Position numbers and translations under genes: made by a program. DNA of 47,646 nt from Desulfovibrionaceae bacterium (lineage in GTDB: Bacteria; Desulfobacterota; Desulfovibrionia; Desulfovibrionales; Desulfovibrionaceae). This document shows, piece by piece, positions 8,172-17,472 of this stretch. Position 1 is the stretch's first letter. The number at the start of each line of letters is the position of its first letter. The stretch lies in the NCBI GenBank assembly GCA_029011315.1, contig JAQXLA010000006.1, positions 1 to 47,646 of the forward strand, written 5' to 3'. The notes under the pieces were generated by a model that worked only from the letters and a program-made list of their open reading frames with translations, searched no databases and was not told where the DNA came from.

Positions 8172-11100
8172 ATGGAACGTATTTTTCGTGCTGATCTGCA
8201 TATGCATTCCCGTTTTTCCATGGCGACAAGCCGCAAGCTCAACGTACAGAATATTGCTGCATGGAGTCAGATTAAGGGGCTGTCTGTTACAGCCTGCGGT
8301 GATGCAACGCATCCCGCATGGCGGGATGAGCTGCGGAGAGATCTGATTTTTGATGATAATACGGGGCTGTATCGCGTACGAGATCCGCGTGTTCTTGCCA
8401 GCGAGGCGGAATCTTCAGGACTTGTCTGCCCTGAAAATGCAGAACCGCCTTTTTTTTTGATAGAAGCGGAAATCAGTTCCATTTACAAAAAAAATGGCAG
8501 GGTTCGCAAAATTCACAATCTCGTCATTATGCCGGATTTGGAAAGCATGGACAGACTGTGCAGCCGGCTGGAATCCGTGGGCAATCTTGCTTCTGACGGA
8601 AGACCGATTTTGGGTCTTGATGCGGAATATCTTCTGGAAATGGTTCTGGAGTGCAATGAACGTGCGGTTCTGATTCCGGCGCACATCTGGACACCATGGT
8701 TTTCTCTGTTCGGATCCCGTTCGGGCTTTGATTCTCCGGAAGAATGTTTTGGAAGCCTGACAGATCATATCTTTGCCATGGAAACAGGATTGTCTTCAGA
8801 TCCGGACATGAATCGGCTGTGGAGTGCGCTTGACCGTTTTACTCTTGTCTCCAATTCTGATGCGCATTCCGGGGAAAATCTTGGCAGGGAAGCCAATATC
8901 TTTACTGGAGACATATCCTATGATGGTATTTTTGATGCCTTACGAAGGCAGCCGCAGACATCTTGCCATTTCCTGGGAACAGCGGAATTCTTCCCGGAAG
9001 AGGGAAAATATCATCTTGACGGGCATCGAGCCTGCGGCATTTCTCTTTCTCCTGAAGAAACGCGGCGCATGGATCTGATTTGTCCTGTCTGCGGTAAGCC
9101 CGTAACGGTCGGCGTGCTGCATCGTGTCACCGCATTGGCCGATCGTCATGAACCTCTGTATCCGGATGGTCAAAAGCATTTTGTATCGCTGATTCCGCTT
9201 CCGGAACTGTTAGGCGAGCTGCTGGGCTGCGGCGCGAAAAGTGTGAAGGTTCGGAAGCGTCAGCGGGAGCTTCTTGCAAAATTCGGTTCGGAATTGGATA
9301 TCCTGCACAGCGTCCCTGAAGGAGATCTGCGGGGATATTGGCATGATTTTGGAGAAGCTGTATCCCGTATGAGAAAAGGCGATGTGATTCTCCGGGGGGG
9401 ATACGACGGAGAATACGGTACTGTACGCGTCTTTCATGACTTTGAACAGAAAGAACGAATCGGACGGCTGCTTATTCCTGTCGAGGAGAAGGGAAATATG
9501 AAGAAGGCCTGTTCCTGTGCGCAACAGCCGGAAGTTGCAGAGACGAAGTCAGTCGAACAGCCTGTGAATCATAGAGGAATTTTTACCTGGAGCAGAACAC
9601 AGCGCGAGGCGCTGGAAGCAGATTCGTCTCCCGTTCTGGTCTTTGCCGGTCCGGGATCAGGAAAAACAAGAACGCTTGTAGGGAGAGCCGAACGCCTTCT
9701 GCAGAGCGGTGTGTCTGCGGAAGCTCTGATGATCCTGACGTTTACGCGCAAGGCCGCTGAAGAGGTGCGCAACCGTTTGCAGTATTATATTTCTGCTGAC
9801 AGTCCTCTGCCCGCAGTGGATACAATGCATGCCTTGGCGTTGACCTGCCTTTCTGAGCAGCCGGAGATCCTGACGGAATCTTCAGCAGTGTCATTTTTTT
9901 ATGAAGCAAATTTGGGTGAAGATCCTGTTTGGCTGCAAACAGCCTGGAAACGTTTGGAAAAAGCTCGGGAGATGATGTCTATTCCCGACGAATTGCAGTT
10001 GCCCTTGCAACGGTACAGGAATTTGAAGCGGAAGAGGGGCGTTGCGGACTATGCCGATCTGTTAGAACGCTGGCTTGATCTTCTGAGAACGCATCCTGAG
10101 ATGAAGCGTCCAGCTTATCTTCTCGTTGATGAAATACAGGATCTTTCTTCTCTTCAGATAGAAATTATCCGAGCTCTGTTGCCTGATGACGGCACGGGTT
10201 TCTTCGGTATTGGCGATCCGAATCAGGCCATTTACGGATTTCGAGGTGCTGATCCGGATGCAGCGGAGCGTCTTGTCTCAATGTGGCCAGGATGCCGCAG
10301 AATTGTGCTTACGGAGAATTACCGATCTGCTGCGGAAATCGTGAAGGCTGCGTCCACGTTAATTGATCGGGACAGGGAAAACGCTTTTCAGGCTGTTCGG
10401 CAGGAATCTGGCATTCTCCATTTCTGTTTTGCTCCGGATGGAATGCATGAAGCCGAATGGATTGCCGGGCGCATCAGTGACCTGCTGGGATCGTCATCGC
10501 ATACAGCCGAGGATCTGCGGCATCATGAACGAACGGATTCGGATCATCTTTATGCACCTGGCGATATCGCTGTCCTGGTTCGTTTCAAAGGGCTGATTCC
10601 CGTACTGAAAAAAGCCCTGGATCGTAAAGGTATCCCCTATGCCGTTCCGGAAGAGGAAGCTTTTTGGGAAGATGCCGATCTGAGGACTTTGCTTCGCAGC
10701 GTAGGCAAGCATCTTCAAGAGAGGCAGCAGAAGCTGTCTTCTGGATGTTTTGAGATGGAAGAGGAAAAATGGCGTTCTCCGAGAACGCTTGCTGCATTTT
10801 TGTTTCAGGATAAGACTTTTTTGCCGGAAAGCCAGCTGTTTCGCTGTCTGGAAAAGGCTTTTAACCGCTGTGGAGGATGGCAGGGGCTGCTTGACTGGGT
10901 ATCTCTGAGACGTGATCAGGATCTTGCCGCAGAACATTCCGAGTATGTGCGCCTGATGACCATGCACGCGGCAAAAGGGCTGGAGTTTTCTGTCGTTTTC
11001 CTGCCTTCTCTTGAAGAAGGGCTGATGCCGTTTTCAAGGAATGATGCAAAACAGACGGAAAGAGATGTGGAATCAATGCCCGCTGATGTGCTTGATGAAG

Positions 11101-11300
11101 AACGGCGTGTGCTGTATGTGGGATTGACCAGGGCGAAGGATGGCATCTTTGCAAGCTGCGCGAAGAAAAGAATGCTGTATGGCCTGACGCGAGAATCCGT
11201 CCCCAGCCGTTTTTTGAAACCGATATTGCCGTATTTTGTGCAGACGCATCTTATTCAGCGTCTCCGCACAAAAGCCAGACAAATGACGCTGATTTCCTGA
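8172..11300 (+). CDS. Endonuclease Q-type PHP nuclease fused to UvrD-like SF1 helicase
   Basis: The 1042-residue protein joins two DNA enzymes. Residues 1-430 match the endonuclease Q pattern: RADLHMHSRFSMATS, GDATHPAWRDEL, PAHIWTPWFSLFGSRSGFDS, NSDAHSGENLGREAN, and a zinc-type stretch CPVCGKPVTVGVLHRV. EndoQ of archaea and some bacteria cuts DNA 5' of deaminated bases. From about 470 on is a superfamily 1A helicase: Walker A FAGPGSGKTRT, LTFTRKAAEEVRNRL, Walker B LVDEIQDLS, GIGDPNQAIYGFRGAD, LTENYRS, MTMHAAKGLEFSVVFLP, and RRVLYVGLTRAKD. The helicase part (about 570 residues) is shorter than UvrD. The ATG at 8172 follows AAAGGA and is chosen over an in-frame start at 8133. It is inferred to act in repair of uracil, hypoxanthine or similar lesions. 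Confidence 0.9.
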   Translation: MERIFRADLHMHSRFSMATSRKLNVQNIAAWSQIKGLSVTACGDATHPAWRDELRRDLIFDDNTGLYRVRDPRVLASEAESSGLVCPENAEPPFFLIEAEISSIYKKNGRVRKIHNLVIMPDLESMDRLCSRLESVGNLASDGRPILGLDAEYLLEMVLECNERAVLIPAHIWTPWFSLFGSRSGFDSPEECFGSLTDHIFAMETGLSSDPDMNRLWSALDRFTLVSNSDAHSGENLGREANIFTGDISYDGIFDALRRQPQTSCHFLGTAEFFPEEGKYHLDGHRACGISLSPEETRRMDLICPVCGKPVTVGVLHRVTALADRHEPLYPDGQKHFVSLIPLPELLGELLGCGAKSVKVRKRQRELLAKFGSELDILHSVPEGDLRGYWHDFGEAVSRMRKGDVILRGGYDGEYGTVRVFHDFEQKERIGRLLIPVEEKGNMKKACSCAQQPEVAETKSVEQPVNHRGIFTWSRTQREALEADSSPVLVFAGPGSGKTRTLVGRAERLLQSGVSAEALMILTFTRKAAEEVRNRLQYYISADSPLPAVDTMHALALTCLSEQPEILTESSAVSFFYEANLGEDPVWLQTAWKRLEKAREMMSIPDELQLPLQRYRNLKRKRGVADYADLLERWLDLLRTHPEMKRPAYLLVDEIQDLSSLQIEIIRALLPDDGTGFFGIGDPNQAIYGFRGADPDAAERLVSMWPGCRRIVLTENYRSAAEIVKAASTLIDRDRENAFQAVRQESGILHFCFAPDGMHEAEWIAGRISDLLGSSSHTAEDLRHHERTDSDHLYAPGDIAVLVRFKGLIPVLKKALDRKGIPYAVPEEEAFWEDADLRTLLRSVGKHLQERQQKLSSGCFEMEEEKWRSPRTLAAFLFQDKTFLPESQLFRCLEKAFNRCGGWQGLLDWVSLRRDQDLAAEHSEYVRLMTMHAAKGLEFSVVFLPSLEEGLMPFSRNDAKQTERDVESMPADVLDEERRVLYVGLTRAKDGIFASCAKKRMLYGLTRESVPSRFLKPILPYFVQTHLIQRLRTKARQMTLIS

Positions 11301-11325
11301 CGATGTTCCCTGATGAAAAAGGGAA

Positions 11326-12795
11326 TCATTCTTCAGAAGATCGAAATGTTTTGTAGTTGATTCCGTATTTTTTCATTCTCAAAGCCATAACCCTCTCGCT
11401 CAGACATAAAGCTTCAGCTGCTCGGCCGATATGTCCGCGAAAATGCGTCAGAGCGTCAGTGATGCAGACTCGCTCCATTTCCTCCAATCGGCTTTGCAGA
11501 GGGCCTAATGAGGAAAAGGGAGAAAAGACGGTTTCGTTTTTTCCGAAGGGGCATGTTTCGCTGTGCAGGCTGCCGGGAAGATGCTGGGGAAGAATCATTT
11601 CATAACCTTCAGCGAGCAGAACTGCTCGTTCCATGACATTGGAAAGTTCCCGTACATTGCCAGGCCATGAATACCGTTGAAGCATGTCCTGAACGGTCAG
11701 TGAAAGGCGGAGTTCTTTCATTCCGTTGGCTTTGGCAAATTTTTTTACAAAATGCAGAGCCAGCGGCAGAATGTCTTCGGCACGTTCTCTCAGAGAAGGC
11801 ATCCGGATGGTAAAGACGTTCAAGCGGTAAAAAAGATCCCGGCGAAAAGTTCCTTCTTCAACCATTGCCTCAAGATTCCGATTCGTTGCCGTTACGATGC
11901 GGACATCAACTCTGGTGCTCCGCATGGCACCGAGACGTTCAAAAGCATGTTCCTGAAGCACTCTGAGAAGTTTGGCCTGTATGAAGGGAGAGAGCTCTCC
12001 CACTTCATCGAGAAACAGTGTGCCGCCGTCAGCCTGTTCAAAGCGTCCTGAGCGTGCGGAAATTGCTCCCGTAAAGGCTCCTTTTTCATGTCCGAAGAGC
12101 TCGCTTTCCACCAGATTTTCTGGGAGTGCCGCGCAGTTCAGGGAAACAAAAGGTCCATTTGCTCTGCGGCTTGCCTCATGGATGGCATGAGCCGCCAGTT
12201 CTTTGCCTGTACCGCTTTCTCCGGTAATCAGCACTGTTGTGCCGGAAGAGGCGACATGGGAAATTTGCGTATAGACTCCGCACATTTTTGCAGAATTGCC
12301 GACGAATCCCAGCGGTCTTCCGTTATGGGATATCACTGTCGCTGAGGTAAAGCGCAGGCGGTCAACTGCAGGCGCCAGCAGGGATGCCGCAACAGAAAGC
12401 AGGGCAAGGTCATCTCTGGAGCAGTCTCGTTCAGGCTGTATGCCCAGAATGCCGATATTTTCTCCGCTGCGGCAGATGGGAATCATTAAGGCTTTGGCAA
12501 ACGGCAGCCCTGAAGCTGTTTCCGGAATAAAAAGATCATGACTTCCGAAAAATCGGGGCTTTTTGTCTCTGAACAGTTCAGAAGCCTGGCGTTTCAAGGG
12601 GAGAACTCTGTTTTTTCGTTCCGCATCATTCCCCGCGAGGGTCACGATATTTCGTCCTTCATCGGAAAACGCAAAAATTTCGCATTGTTCAGTTTTGAAA
12701 AAACGCCGCAGCTCATCAAGAGCTTTTTCTGTATTAGCCGGGGACGGGACATCAGAGAGTATTTCAGAAAGCGAACGGAGCAATTGTATAGACAT
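11326..12795 (-). CDS. NifA-like sigma-54-dependent transcriptional activator
   Basis: The 489-residue protein has an N-terminal GAF-type sensor (about 1-165), a central AAA+ domain (about 190-420) and a C-terminal Fis-type helix-turn-helix. The AAA+ part shows Walker A GESGTGKE, the sigma-54 contact motif [15 protein letters not shown], Walker [14 protein letters not shown] and the sensor region RIVTATNR. The last 45 residues read as [31 protein letters not shown]. It should activate sigma-54 promoters with ATP hydrolysis. It is divergent from glnN and close to amt and the PII gene, which suggests nitrogen control. The ATG at 12795 has GGGAG eight bases before it, better than the ATG at 12816. 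No nif genes are visible, so the name nifA is withheld. Confidence 0.9.
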   Translation of the reverse strand: MSIQLLRSLSEILSDVPSPANTEKALDELRRFFKTEQCEIFAFSDEGRNIVTLAGNDAERKNRVLPLKRQASELFRDKKPRFFGSHDLFIPETASGLPFAKALMIPICRSGENIGILGIQPERDCSRDDLALLSVAASLLAPAVDRLRFTSATVISHNGRPLGFVGNSAKMCGVYTQISHVASSGTTVLITGESGTGKELAAHAIHEASRRANGPFVSLNCAALPENLVESELFGHEKGAFTGAISARSGRFEQADGGTLFLDEVGELSPFIQAKLLRVLQEHAFERLGAMRSTRVDVRIVTATNRNLEAMVEEGTFRRDLFYRLNVFTIRMPSLRERAEDILPLALHFVKKFAKANGMKELRLSLTVQDMLQRYSWPGNVRELSNVMERAVLLAEGYEMILPQHLPGSLHSETCPFGKNETVFSPFSSLGPLQSRLEEMERVCITDALTHFRGHIGRAAEALCLSERVMALRMKKYGINYKTFRSSEE

Positions 12796-12897
12796 ATGTT
12801 TGGACTCCCTGAACATGCGGTCTTGAATCTGTTCGGCAAAACATACAATTCTGTTAAAAATTTTTTTGTTAATATTTTTAATATGTTATTTGTTAAA

Positions 12898-12926
12898 ATT
12901 TTGCAACTTTCACGGCAGATCGTCAA
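12898..12926 (-). promoter_or_regulatory. Sigma-70 promoter for the NifA-like gene
   Basis: On the minus strand TTGACG (12921-12926), 17 bp, then CAAAAT (12898-12903). The -10 directly adjoins one TGTTAA element, so autoregulation is possible. Confidence 0.4.
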
Positions 12927-13042
12927 GATGCCTGCTTTTTTTATACCATTTTGTTGAAAAAAGCACCGTTTTTTTTCTGTATTCTTAGTGAGTCTTATTT
13001 TTTTTGTAATAAAAACAGTATGTTACATAAAATAATATAAAA

Positions 13043-13058
13043 GCGCACACTTTTTGCT
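13043..13058 (+). promoter_or_regulatory. Sigma-54-like promoter of glnN
   Basis: GCGCAC, five bases, TTGC fits the sigma-54 consensus TGGCAC-N5-TTGC in spacing. It keeps the -24 G and the -12 GC, although the first two bases differ. Transcription would start near 13069 and leave a 33-base leader with AAGGAG before glnN. The divergent sigma-54 activator gene supports the reading. Confidence 0.55.
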
Positions 13059-13101
13059 TTTATGAGGCATATACGTTCACACACTCAAGGAGAAGAACAG
13101 T

Positions 13102-15282
13102 ATGTCTTCCGCAAGAGAAAACGCACTCCGTACCATTATTTCTTCCGGCATCGAACCTCGTCCGGCGGAAGTCTTTAATGCGGATAAAAATTTCGGCTGT
13201 GATGTGTTTGGTCTTGATGTCATGCGCAAGCGCTTGCCCAAGGCTGTGTTCCGGAAACTGGAACAGATTATTCGCAATGGCGAACAGCTGGATCCGTCCA
13301 TTGCGGATACGGTCGCCAATGCCATGAAGGACTGGGCTATCGAACTGGGTGCGACGCATTACACGCACTGGTTTCAGCCTATGACCGGACTCACTGCAGA
13401 AAAGCATGACGCCTTTATTGAGTTTGCAGGGCCTGGAAAGGTAATCAGTGAATTCTCCGGGAAAAAGCTGATTTCCGGTGAGCCGGATGCATCCAGTTTT
13501 CCGTCTGGCGGCATCAGAAGCACCTTTGAAGCCAGAGGCTATACGGCTTGGGATCCTTCTGTGCCGGCTTTTGTCTTCCGTGGCGAGCGCGGCGGAACGC
13601 TGCACATTCCCTGCTTCTTCTATTCCTATTCCGGTGAGGCACTGGATCGCAAGATTCCGCTTGGCCGTTCTATTCATGCCCTGTCTACGCAGGCTCTGCG
13701 CATTTTGCGTCTTTTTGGCAATACGAGTGCTTCGAGGGTTTATCCGGTCGTCGGCGCGGAACAGGAATATTTCCTGGTCGATCGCCGTCTGGCCATGCTT
13801 CGTCCCGATTTGATGCTGACAGGGCGCACTCTGACTGGAGCATCTTCTCCCAAAGGGCAGGAACTGGAAGATCATTATTTTGGCGCAATTCCCGCTCGTG
13901 TTCAGGATTTTATGCAGGATGTGGAACAGCGTCTTGAAGCTTTGGGTATTCCTGCAAAGACTCGACATAATGAAGTGGCTCCGGGGCAATTTGAATTGGC
14001 ACCTATTTTTGAGGAATCGAATATCGCGACCGATCATAACATGCTGATCATGAATGTTCTGAAGCATGTTGCGGCCTCGCACGGATTCGTCTGCTTCCTG
14101 CATGAAAAGCCCTTTGCCGGTGTAAACGGTAGCGGCAAGCATAATAACTGGTCTTTGTGCGATTCTGACGGCAACAACCTGCTGAATCCTGGATCTACTC
14201 CTCAGGATAATGCGCAGTTTCTTGTGTTTTTAGCGGCTATTCTGAAGGCTGTGCACAACCATGCGGATATGCTGCGCCTTGGCACAATCGGCGCGGGAAA
14301 TGATCATCGTCTTGAAGCCAATGAAGCACCGCCAGCCATTGTCTCCGTATTCCTCGGGGAACAGCTTGAAGATGTGCTCAATACGATTATCGGATCGGAA
14401 CAGGCTCTGCATGGCAAGCGCACGCCTATTGAGATCGGCGTTTCCACGCTTCCTCCACTTCCGATTGATCAGTCGGATCGTAACCGTACTAGCCCGTTTG
14501 CTTTTACTGGTAATAAGTTTGAGTTTCGTGCCGTCGGATCTTCGCAGTCCATTGCTCCCGTCAATACGGTTCTGAATGCTGCTGTCGCAAACGCGCTTGA
14601 GGAGATCGCGACGGAACTGGAAGCCGGAGTATCCGCAGGCAGTTCATTGAACGATACATTGTCCGAGCTTCTGCCGGCTTTGTTTAAAAAGCATATGGCT
14701 GTGGTGTTCAATGGCAACGGGTATTCCTCCGAATGGCCTGAAGAAGCCGCCCGCCGTGGTCTGCCGAATTATGCCAATACTGTTGAAGCCCTTGAACACA
14801 GCATGGATCCTTCTATTTCCGATGTGTTCCTGCGTCAGCATATTTTGACAGAGCGGGAATTGCTTTCGCGTCATGATATCATGCTGGAGAATTATGTGAA
14901 GACTGTCCAGCTTGAAGCTCGAGTGCTTGAGGACATGGCGCGGGGGAGCATCCTTCCTGTAACGTTCCAGGAAGAGGCCAGAACAGCGGATTTGGCATTG
15001 AAGGTGAAGGAATTGTGCAGTGAATCCGACAGCGTTGAATATGGGCATTTCCGGCTGATTCGTGAACACAATCTGGCATTGAAGGCGGCATTGGACAGCC
15101 TGAACAGCGAGATTTCCGCCACGGCGGCTATAGATGATGCAACGATTCAGGCTCGATCCGTACTGAACAGGCTTTTGCCGGCCATGCAGGCTGTACGCAG
15201 TGAATGTGATGCTCTGGAGCGGATCGTTGAGAGAAAGCAGTGGCCCTTCCCGACGTATGCCGAGATGATGTGGACATACTAG
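13102..15282 (+). CDS. glnN: Type III glutamine synthetase
   Basis: Glutamine synthetase makes glutamine from glutamate, ammonia and ATP. At 726 residues it matches the large GlnN (GSIII) family, not the about 470-residue GlnA. Seen are THYTHWFQPMTGLTAEKHDAF near residues 93-113, the glutamate-binding VVGAEQEYFLVD, TRHNEVAPGQFELAPIFEE, the ATP-site stretch FAGVNGSGKHNNWSL and AGNDHRLEANEAPPAI. GSIII lacks the adenylylation tyrosine of GlnA-I, so control is expected at transcription or through other ligands. AAGGAG precedes the ATG. It follows a sigma-54-like promoter and lies first in a co-directional row with dapF, dapL, amt and the PII gene. Confidence 0.96.
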   Translation: MSSARENALRTIISSGIEPRPAEVFNADKNFGCDVFGLDVMRKRLPKAVFRKLEQIIRNGEQLDPSIADTVANAMKDWAIELGATHYTHWFQPMTGLTAEKHDAFIEFAGPGKVISEFSGKKLISGEPDASSFPSGGIRSTFEARGYTAWDPSVPAFVFRGERGGTLHIPCFFYSYSGEALDRKIPLGRSIHALSTQALRILRLFGNTSASRVYPVVGAEQEYFLVDRRLAMLRPDLMLTGRTLTGASSPKGQELEDHYFGAIPARVQDFMQDVEQRLEALGIPAKTRHNEVAPGQFELAPIFEESNIATDHNMLIMNVLKHVAASHGFVCFLHEKPFAGVNGSGKHNNWSLCDSDGNNLLNPGSTPQDNAQFLVFLAAILKAVHNHADMLRLGTIGAGNDHRLEANEAPPAIVSVFLGEQLEDVLNTIIGSEQALHGKRTPIEIGVSTLPPLPIDQSDRNRTSPFAFTGNKFEFRAVGSSQSIAPVNTVLNAAVANALEEIATELEAGVSAGSSLNDTLSELLPALFKKHMAVVFNGNGYSSEWPEEAARRGLPNYANTVEALEHSMDPSISDVFLRQHILTERELLSRHDIMLENYVKTVQLEARVLEDMARGSILPVTFQEEARTADLALKVKELCSESDSVEYGHFRLIREHNLALKAALDSLNSEISATAAIDDATIQARSVLNRLLPAMQAVRSECDALERIVERKQWPFPTYAEMMWTY

Positions 15283-15327
15283 GTTTTCCCGGAAATTGGC
15301 TGTGATCAGAATCAGGAAAAGAAGGAA

Positions 15328-16179
15328 ATGATGAATATTCCCTTTGTAAAGATGCAGGGAGCCGGAAACGATTATATCTATGTCATTGCAGATGCGCTCC
15401 CTCGGAATATGGCGGACATGGTCCGGCGCATGAGTGACAGACACTTTGGAATCGGCGGAGACGGCATCGTCTATCTCCTTCCGCCGTCCGATTCTTCAGC
15501 GGATGTAACGATGCGGATGTTCAATTCCGATGGGACTGAAGCGGAAATGTGCGGCAATGCAGTGCGCTGTGTCGCCAGACTGGCCTATGAACGCCATATG
15601 ACTGAAGCTCCTGCAGTGCGTGTGGCGACAAAGTCAGGAGTTAAAAAGGTAGCGCTTCATTTTGGGCATGACGGTTTTCTGGCCTCTGTAGACATGGGGA
15701 AGCCAATGTTTACGGCGAAGGACATTCCCTCCCTGAATGGGGGAGAGTTGTTTATTGATCGTCCTCTGACGGCGGCAAGTTCAGAAATCTTTCAGATCAC
15801 AGCCGTTTCAATGGGCAATCCCCATGCGGTGCTTTTCGTAGCAGACGTGGATGCTGCCGAAGTGCACCGCATCGGGAAAATGCTGGAACACCATCCTCTT
15901 TTTCCCAACCGTACCAATGTGGAATTTGTTCAGATTGTGGATCGGGAACATATCAAACTCAGAGTCTGGGAACGAGGAGCCGGTGAAACACTGGCATGTG
16001 GAACGGGAACCTGTGCCTCATTAGCAGCCTGCGTTGCGAACAACTTGACAGAAAGGCATATCCGCGCGCAGCTTCCCGGCGGAATTTTGGAAGTTGAATT
16101 TGATGAACAGGGACATATCCGCCTGACAGGTCCTGCAGAGCCGGTTTTCTCCGGAGTTTGGCCTGAAGACAGAGCATGA
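15328..16179 (+). CDS. dapF: Diaminopimelate epimerase
   Basis: DapF interconverts LL- and meso-diaminopimelate, giving the peptidoglycan cross-linking residue and the lysine precursor. The 283-residue product shows the typical start VKMQGAGNDYIYV and both catalytic cysteine motifs: EAEMCGNAVRC (about residue 73) and LACGTGTCASLAAC (about residue 223). Tandem ATGs occur at 15328 and 15331 after AAGGAA; either may be used. It lies 45 bp after glnN and 15 bp before dapL, so diaminopimelate synthesis is likely coexpressed with nitrogen assimilation. Confidence 0.96.
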   Translation: MMNIPFVKMQGAGNDYIYVIADALPRNMADMVRRMSDRHFGIGGDGIVYLLPPSDSSADVTMRMFNSDGTEAEMCGNAVRCVARLAYERHMTEAPAVRVATKSGVKKVALHFGHDGFLASVDMGKPMFTAKDIPSLNGGELFIDRPLTAASSEIFQITAVSMGNPHAVLFVADVDAAEVHRIGKMLEHHPLFPNRTNVEFVQIVDREHIKLRVWERGAGETLACGTGTCASLAACVANNLTERHIRAQLPGGILEVEFDEQGHIRLTGPAEPVFSGVWPEDRA

Positions 16180-16194
16180 GGGAGTTTCCGTATC

Positions 16195-17427
16195 ATGATG
16201 GAGTTGAACGAATTTCTTGCTTCCATGCCTGGAAGCTACCTGTTTTCCGAAATTGCCAGGCGTGCTCGAGCCCGTGCGGAGAAGAGTCCAGATATCAGGC
16301 AGATAAGCCTTGGCATAGGCGACGTATCCGGTCCTCTGGTTCCTGCCGTGCTTGAGGCCATGCATGCCGCTGTTGATGATCTGGCTTCATCAACAACTTT
16401 TTACGGCTATGGTCCTTCGGAAGGATATGATTTTCTGAGAGAGGCTGTTGCTTCGCGTGACTATGCCGAACGAGGCATCAGGATAAATCCTGATGAAATT
16501 TTCATCACTTCCGGAGCCAAGGAAGCGCTTTCCCAGTTTCCCATTCTGTTTGATTGGCATGCGTCCATTGCCGTAGAGGATCCGGTTTATCCCGTATACG
16601 TTGAATCCAATGCCATTACGGGAAAGCTGGGAAGATGGACAGGAGAGCGGTGGGAACGTGTTCTGACGCTGCCCTGTACGGCTGAAAACGGCTTTGTTCC
16701 TGTTCCGCCAAAAGAACATGCCGATATCATTTACCTGTGCAGCCCGAATAATCCGACAGGCTCTGTCATGTCACGCAGAGATTTGGAAGATTGGGTTGCG
16801 TATGCGCATGAATCCGGGTCTGTCATTTTTTATGATTCCGCTTATGAGGCGTTCATCAGCAATCCGGAAATTCCCCGTTCTATCTTCGAAATTGGAGGTG
16901 CTGATGAGGTGGCCGTGGAATTTCGGAGCTTTTCGAAAACGGCCGGATTTACCGGTGTACGATGCGGCTATGTTGTCGTGCCTCACCGTTTGCAGGGAAC
17001 TGTGAACGGACGGAAGGTAGAGCTGAATGCTCTATGGAAACGATATCTCGGTACCTGTTTCAACGGCTGTTCCTGTCTCTCTCAGAAAGCTGCAGCTGCA
17101 GCTCTGACGGACGAAGGAAGAAAACAAACGGCTGAAGTCATTGACGGATATCGGGAAAATGCCAGAATCATTCTGAATGCCATGCGATCCGTTTCGCTGC
17201 AGGCCTACGGAGGAGAACATGCTCCCTATATTTGGGTTTCTGTTCCGCAGGGGATGAATTCCTGGGCTTTTTTTGACCATCTTCTCGACAGGGCGAACGT
17301 CGTCTGTACGCCCGGTTCGGGATTCGGTACACATGGAGAAGGCTATGTCCGTATGACGGCTTTTTCCACGCTGCAGAATACGCAGGAAGCCGTGACGCGC
17401 ATCGGTCAGGCTTTGGCAGCACTGTAG
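16195..17427 (+). CDS. dapL: LL-diaminopimelate aminotransferase
   Basis: DapL is a PLP enzyme that turns tetrahydrodipicolinate directly into LL-diaminopimelate, bypassing the acylated DapD/DapC/DapE route. The 410-residue protein opens with YLFSEIARRARARAEKSPD and IRQISLGIGDVSGPLVP, typical of DapL. It carries ITSGAKEAL, YLCSPNNPTGSV and the PLP-lysine segment FRSFSKTAGFTGVRCGYVVVP. The direct neighbour dapF uses its product, and dapA supplies the pathway start. GAGGGAG precedes the ATG. Its last codons overlap a sigma-54-like element that probably drives amt. Other class I aminotransferases are possible, but the N-terminal signature favours DapL. Confidence 0.93.
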   Translation: MMELNEFLASMPGSYLFSEIARRARARAEKSPDIRQISLGIGDVSGPLVPAVLEAMHAAVDDLASSTTFYGYGPSEGYDFLREAVASRDYAERGIRINPDEIFITSGAKEALSQFPILFDWHASIAVEDPVYPVYVESNAITGKLGRWTGERWERVLTLPCTAENGFVPVPPKEHADIIYLCSPNNPTGSVMSRRDLEDWVAYAHESGSVIFYDSAYEAFISNPEIPRSIFEIGGADEVAVEFRSFSKTAGFTGVRCGYVVVPHRLQGTVNGRKVELNALWKRYLGTCFNGCSCLSQKAAAAALTDEGRKQTAEVIDGYRENARIILNAMRSVSLQAYGGEHAPYIWVSVPQGMNSWAFFDHLLDRANVVCTPGSGFGTHGEGYVRMTAFSTLQNTQEAVTRIGQALAAL

Positions 17428-17428
17428 C
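17414..17428 (+). promoter_or_regulatory. Sigma-54 promoter for amt inside the 3' end of dapL
   Basis: TGGCAG, five bases, TAGC matches TGGCAC-N5-TTGC at eight of ten bases. GG and GC are exactly ten bases apart, and the TAG of the -12 element is the dapL stop codon. Transcription would begin near 17440, 33 bases before the amt ATG. Confidence 0.6.
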
Positions 17429-17472
17429 AAGAATGTTTGAACACGAAAACCTCAACACCATTAGGAGAGATC

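Larger units (their letters stand above)
12796..13101. other. AT-rich divergent regulatory region, NifA-like gene / glnN
   Basis: These 306 bp contain no gene. They are markedly A+T-rich with many A and T runs. TGTTAA occurs at 12852, 12867 and 12891, with TGTTAT at 12884, forming a cluster about 170-220 bp upstream of the expected glnN start, a usual distance for activator sites of sigma-54 promoters. A minus-strand sigma-70 promoter and a plus-strand sigma-54-like element are listed separately. Confidence 0.6.

Noticed and set aside
11301..11325. Terminator between the EndoQ-helicase and the NifA-like gene
   Set aside because: Only a short TTCCCT/AGGGAA pairing with no U run.
11326..12795. 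Naming the activator nifA
   Set aside because: No nitrogenase gene in the window; sigma-54 activators with GAF domains have many roles.
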